Assembly (NCBI RefSeq): GCF_000340965.1
Contig: NZ_ANAY01000016.1
Coordinates: forward strand, 88,797-152,796
Length of the DNA: 64,000 bases
From: Nocardiopsis kunsanensis DSM 44524
GTDB taxonomy: Bacteria; Actinomycetota; Actinomycetes; Streptosporangiales; Streptosporangiaceae
Reading direction: 5' to 3'
The notes beneath the pieces are model-generated. The model was not told the origin of the DNA. It worked only from the letters and a program-made list of their open reading frames with translations, and searched no databases. A program made the position numbers and the translations under genes. Positions 61,021 to 64,000 of this stretch are shown here, piece after piece. Numbering within the stretch: the first letter of the stretch is position 1; each line of letters begins with the position of its first letter.

Positions 61021-62271
61021 TCAGTCCTCGCTGTCCTCGTTGATGACGGCCGGCTCACTCATGGAGGCCTCCACCCCGGCACCGTCGAGGTCGTCCAGTT
61101 CTGCGGTCAACAGGGATCGGGCGGCCTGGCTGATCCCGGAGACCCGCTCGAGTTCGACCGTCACAGACGTGACCCGGGCGTCGTCCACGGCCTCGGCCAA
61201 ACGGGAGACGACCTGTTCGGCGGCGAGGAAATCGATGTCACCGCGCAGGTGCACGTCGAGGGTGCCTCCGGCGCGCGTCATGCTGTGCACGGGCGAGGGC
61301 GGCTCGGACGGGATCCGGAGCATGTGCAGGTCGTAGTTCTCCGAAAGTTGTTCCAGGGCCGCCACCCCGCGCACGCTGTTGCCCGCGTGGTCCAGCGGCG
61401 GGCTGAACACACCCACCCCGAACGAGCCCGGGGCCGCCGCCAGGATGCCGCCGCTCACCCCGCTCTTGGCCGGGATCCCGACCCTCAGCGCCCACTCCCC
61501 CGCACGGTCGTACATGCCGCAGCTCGTCATCACCGAGAGGGTGTGCCGGGCAGTGCGGCGCGAGATCACCCGCTCCCCCGTCAACGGGTTGACGCCGCCC
61601 GAGGCCAGGGTCGCCGCCATGACCGCGAGATCGACCACCGTGACGTTCAACGCGCATTGCCTGAAGTAGTCCAGGACGGCCTCCTCGACCGATCCCTCCA
61701 GTACGCCACCGGCCATGCTCAGGTACCCCAGTGCCCGGTTGCGGTGCCCCGTCCCGGCCTCGGACCGGTAGGAGTCCTCGTCCATGGACAGGTGCCGGCC
61801 GGCGAAGGAGGAGAGTACGGCACGGATGCGCTCGAAGCGGCTGCGCGACTCCTCGCCGCGGATCAGGGAGGTCGTCACGATCGCGCCCGCGTTGATCATC
61901 GGGTTCTCCGGGCGGCCCTGCTCGTCGAGGCTGATCGCGTTGAACGGTTCCCCGCTCGGCTCCGCCCCCACATGGGCGTGTACGTCGTCGAGCCCGCGTT
62001 CCTCGAGTGCCATCGCGTAGACGAAGGGCTTGGAGACGGACTGCACGGTGAAGGCCGCCTCGTCGTCCCCCGCCGAGTAACAACGGCCGTGCGCACTGAC
62101 CGCGGCAAGGCCGAAGGCGTTCGGATCGGCCCCTGCGAGTTCGGGGATGAAGTCGGAGACCTGCCCCTCGCGCCTGGGGGCGAGCTCCTCGCAGATCCGT
62201 TCCAGCACCGCAACGACGGGACCGGTCTCCTCAGTCGTGCGGGGCTCCTGACCGTCCGTGCCCTCATCCAT
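61021..62271 (-). CDS. glsA: Glutaminase fused to a C-terminal STAS domain
   Basis: A 416-residue protein from the ATG at 62271. The glutaminase domain (~25-305) shows the beta-lactamase-like SVSKPF catalytic Ser-Lys, PMINAGAIVT, NRALGYLSM and AKSGVSGGI motifs of GlsA enzymes, which deamidate glutamine to glutamate. After ~320 a STAS-like domain (GGTLDVHLRGDIDFLAAEQVVSRLAEAV..SVTVELERVSGIS) follows, the fold of anti-sigma antagonists and sulfate-transporter tails. Glutaminase-STAS fusions occur in actinobacteria; whether the STAS part senses a ligand is unknown. The start appears leaderless, and an 11-bp inverted repeat overlaps the likely -35 region. Confidence 0.9.
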   Translation of the reverse strand: MDEGTDGQEPRTTEETGPVVAVLERICEELAPRREGQVSDFIPELAGADPNAFGLAAVSAHGRCYSAGDDEAAFTVQSVSKPFVYAMALEERGLDDVHAHVGAEPSGEPFNAISLDEQGRPENPMINAGAIVTTSLIRGEESRSRFERIRAVLSSFAGRHLSMDEDSYRSEAGTGHRNRALGYLSMAGGVLEGSVEEAVLDYFRQCALNVTVVDLAVMAATLASGGVNPLTGERVISRRTARHTLSVMTSCGMYDRAGEWALRVGIPAKSGVSGGILAAAPGSFGVGVFSPPLDHAGNSVRGVAALEQLSENYDLHMLRIPSEPPSPVHSMTRAGGTLDVHLRGDIDFLAAEQVVSRLAEAVDDARVTSVTVELERVSGISQAARSLLTAELDDLDGAGVEASMSEPAVINEDSED

Positions 62272-62277
62272 GTCGCC

Positions 62278-62283
62278 AGTGTA
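62278..62283 (-). promoter_or_regulatory. -10 element of a leaderless glutaminase promoter
   Basis: On the minus strand TACACT ends seven bases before the ATG at 62271, placing the transcription start at or next to the initiation codon. Confidence 0.5.
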
Positions 62284-62295
62284 GGTACGCCCAGG

Positions 62296-62322
62296 CGGTT
62301 TTCCGCAGAAGGCGGAAAACCG
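62296..62322. promoter_or_regulatory. 11-bp inverted repeat over the glutaminase promoter
   Basis: CGGTTTTCCGC and GCGGAAAACCG flank five bases. Its centre lies 38 bases upstream of the glutaminase start, over the expected -35 position, like an operator for a dimeric repressor. Confidence 0.55.
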
Positions 62323-62490
62323 GGGAACGGGGGCGTCGCCGGCAGGGTTCCACAGGCCCTGCCGGGTTGAACCGGATACGGAAACACCCCCGACGCGCAG
62401 GTGAACCGGATCGGGAGGGGAACGGACCCTCCACTCTGGAAGACTGGACGGGGGCGGGTGCTCGAGGACACGAACGCTGAGGAGATCCGG

Positions 62491-62712
62491 ATGTCTCATG
62501 AATTCGAGGTCGGCGACCACGTGATGTGGAACTCGGAAGCGGGCCACGTCTCCGGCAGAGTCACGAAGGTGCACACCGAGGACTTCGAGTACAAGGGCCA
62601 CACCCGGCGGGCCTCCCCGGAGGAACCGCAGTACGAGATCAAGAGCGACAGGACCGACCACATCGCGGCTCACAAGGGGTCCACGCTGCGTTTGGTCGAC
62701 GACGACCGGTGA
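62491..62712 (+). CDS. DUF2945 small protein
   Basis: A 73-residue protein; the ATG at 62491 follows GAGGAG. FEVGDHVMWNSEAGHVSGRVTKVHTEDFEYKGHTRRAS and QYEIKSDRTDHIAAHKGSTL match DUF2945, a small tudor-like beta-barrel of unknown function found in many bacteria. It overlaps the next gene by four bases (GTGA), so it is translated together with the DUF488 protein. Confidence 0.88.
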   Translation: MSHEFEVGDHVMWNSEAGHVSGRVTKVHTEDFEYKGHTRRASPEEPQYEIKSDRTDHIAAHKGSTLRLVDDDR

Positions 62713-63269
62713 GCCGCCGGTTCTTCACGGTCGGCCATTCGAACCACACGTCGGCCGGGTTCACGGAGCTGCTCCACGCGTACGGCATCGAACTGGTCGT
62801 GGACGTGCGGCGGCTCCCGGGGTCGAACCGGTACCCGCAGTTCAACGAGGACACGCTCTCGTCGGCCCTCGCCGAGGCGGGGATCGGTTTCCGGCGCGCG
62901 CAAGGTTTGACCGGACGCCGCCCCGCTTCCGAGGAAGTACCGCCCGACGTGAACGGCTGGTGGCGGAACCGGAGTTTCCACAACTACGCCGACCATGCTC
63001 TCTCCGAAGATTTCCGCAGCGCTCTGGACCAGGTGCGCGACCGGGGCCGTGAGTACTGCACCACCGTGATGTGTTCGGAGGCGGTGTGGTGGAAATGCCA
63101 CCGGCGGATCATCGCCGACCACCTCCTCGGCCGTGGTGAGGAGGTCGTCCACATCCTCGGCCTCCGTCGGAGCGAGACCGCAGGCCTGACTGCCGGCGCA
63201 ATGGTCGGTGAGGCCGGGGACGTCACCTATCCCGCTGCGCAGAAGGCCTGCGGGACCGACTCGGGGTGA
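62709..63269 (+). CDS. DUF488 protein
   Basis: A 186-residue protein starting with the overlapping GTG at 62709. FFTVGHSNHT, VVDVRRLPGSNRYPQFN and VMCSEAVWWKCHRRIIAD are diagnostic of DUF488; the conserved Cys and His residues and the CSE motif suggest a nucleotide- or metal-related enzyme, but no activity is established. It is coupled by GTGA overlap to the DUF2945 gene and ends eight bases before the YdcF gene. Confidence 0.9.
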   Translation: MSRRFFTVGHSNHTSAGFTELLHAYGIELVVDVRRLPGSNRYPQFNEDTLSSALAEAGIGFRRAQGLTGRRPASEEVPPDVNGWWRNRSFHNYADHALSEDFRSALDQVRDRGREYCTTVMCSEAVWWKCHRRIIADHLLGRGEEVVHILGLRRSETAGLTAGAMVGEAGDVTYPAAQKACGTDSG

Positions 63270-63276
63270 GAGGAAC

Positions 63277-63888
63277 ATGGGACCGGTCCGGAACGGGCGA
63301 CGGGAACGGGCTCTTCGCTTCATCGCGGCCCTCGTCCTGGTTCTCGCTCGGTGCGAGTGGAAGTGCCGACGTATGTCCCGCCAATATCTGCCTGTGCAGC
63401 CCCCGTTGCAGCACGGGTGTGCTGAAGCGATCGTCGTGCTCGGTTTTCCCAGCACCCGCGACGACCGGCTCAGCACGGTGCAGCGCTATCGCACCCGTGT
63501 CGCGGTGCGTTCGCGGGACCGGAAGGCCGGCCGGAGTGTCCTGGTGTTCACGGGGCGCAGCCGGGGGCGCGGGCGGAACAGGCGGTCCGAGTCCGCGGTC
63601 ATGGCCGAGTACGCGATCGACGCCCTCGGGGTCGACCCGGCAGATGTGGTGCTGGAGGAAGAGGCCGAGAACACCTGGGAGAACATTCGGAGAACGGTGC
63701 CGCTGATCGAAGGGTTTGCCGTGGTCAAGATCGCCTCGAACATCATCCATGCGCGCAGGGGCCGCCGTTACCTGCACGAACAGGCGCCGCACCTGGCCGC
63801 GCGCCTGCGCCCGGCAGCGGACCACAGGATCGGGGAGCTGTGGTATCTCAAACCCTTCCTGGGGGTCTCGGTCCTGCTGCGCCGGTGA
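63277..63888 (+). CDS. YdcF-like DUF218 protein
   Basis: A 203-residue protein; the ATG at 63277 follows GAGAGGA. A short hydrophobic segment (RFIAALVLVLARC) precedes the DUF218 domain: EAIVVLGFP (~67-75), VFTGRSRG, SESAVMAEYA, DVVLEEEAENTWEN (~140-153) and IIHARRGRRYL. Members of this family bind SAM or act on envelope carbohydrate metabolism (SanA/ElyC relatives). The hydrophobic segment could be a weak anchor. It completes the DUF2945-DUF488-YdcF run. Confidence 0.85.
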   Translation: MGPVRNGRRERALRFIAALVLVLARCEWKCRRMSRQYLPVQPPLQHGCAEAIVVLGFPSTRDDRLSTVQRYRTRVAVRSRDRKAGRSVLVFTGRSRGRGRNRRSESAVMAEYAIDALGVDPADVVLEEEAENTWENIRRTVPLIEGFAVVKIASNIIHARRGRRYLHEQAPHLAARLRPAADHRIGELWYLKPFLGVSVLLRR

Positions 63889-64000
63889 CGAGGTGCGGCC
63901 CCCGCGTCACGGCGTGGAGGCTTGGTCCGGGGCCGGGACAAAGACCCCGCGTGCGCGAGCCCCGGCGAGCGCACACCGGGGGGTGCGGGGGGTCGCCCCC

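Noticed and set aside
1..64000. CRISPR array
   Set aside because: No regularly spaced short direct repeats with unique spacers were found; the repeats seen are single palindromes or IS ends.
1..64000. tRNA or rRNA genes
   Set aside because: I saw no cloverleaf with the GGTTCGAATCC-type T-arm and no rRNA signatures in the non-coding gaps. A covariance-model search would be needed to exclude divergent tRNAs.

Overview
The window is a gene-dense chromosomal segment of very high G+C content, with almost every codon ending in G or C. It carries actinomycete housekeeping genes: a principal sigma factor with a long Ala/Lys/Pro-rich N-terminus, a ParC/ParE topoisomerase IV pair, an NrdR/B12-dependent ribonucleotide reductase pair, LexA with an actinobacterial-type SOS box, RNase HII, a 74-residue C-x2-C protein beside parE, and leuS. 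A gene trio matching tmsA-tmsB-tmsC (10-methyl branched fatty acids, tuberculostearic acid type) is also present. This fits a Streptomyces-like gene neighbourhood in a relative that makes 10-methyl fatty acids. Nocardiopsis or a close relative is my best guess; that is inference, since no rRNA or other diagnostic locus is in the window.

Layout. 1-10.8 kb: 3'-truncated GNAT/acyl-CoA synthetase fusion, PfkB sugar kinase, RecQ helicase with a C-terminal phosphoribosyltransferase-like tail, parC, beta-carbonic anhydrase, TPR protein, PLP-dependent cysteine synthase/desulfhydrase-like enzyme. 10.9-20 kb: parE, small C-x2-C protein, GNAT, YaaA, thiamine-binding-like protein, rpoD/hrdB, and a PAS-PAS-GAF-PP2C phosphatase. 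20.5-25.6 kb: two poorly characterised genes, a tyrosine phosphatase, a sugar nucleotidyltransferase, and a tnpB-only IS200/IS605-type element inserted just upstream of the nucleotidyltransferase start. 25.6-34.4 kb is mostly membrane genes: a membrane-anchored tandem AAA+ ATPase, rnhB, a three-helix membrane protein, a 65-residue protein, two abutting SPFH (band 7) genes and a small membrane protein. 34.7-40.6 kb: nrdR-nrdJ, then lexA followed by a lipoprotein hydrolase. 40.6-46.3 kb: a pair of membrane-anchored secreted proteins, leuS and an acyl-CoA ligase. 46.4-50.1 kb: a carbohydrate-type ABC importer (binding lipoprotein and two permeases, no ATPase) interrupted by a convincing gene on the opposite strand. 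50.2-53.7 kb: the tms trio. 53.9-63.9 kb: glutamate racemase-like protein, several uncharacterised proteins, a DinG-type iron-sulfur helicase, an ArsR/SRPBCC operon, glutaminase fused to a STAS domain, and a DUF2945-DUF488-YdcF run.

Several genes connect by function. ParC and ParE form one enzyme but are encoded convergently about 2.5 kb apart. NrdR should control NrdJ, and a candidate pair of NrdR boxes lies upstream. LexA has its own SOS box. The tms enzymes should methylenate and then reduce oleoyl chains in phospholipids. Strong inverted-repeat terminators separate most convergent units, and several promoters with palindromic operators can be read directly (carbonic anhydrase, sugar ABC operon, arsR, glutaminase). 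The observations most worth following are the antisense gene inside the ABC operon, the dual-AAA+ membrane protein beside the SPFH pair, the TnpB element with a readable guide, the RecQ-phosphoribosyltransferase fusion, and the glutaminase-STAS gene with an apparently leaderless, operator-covered promoter.
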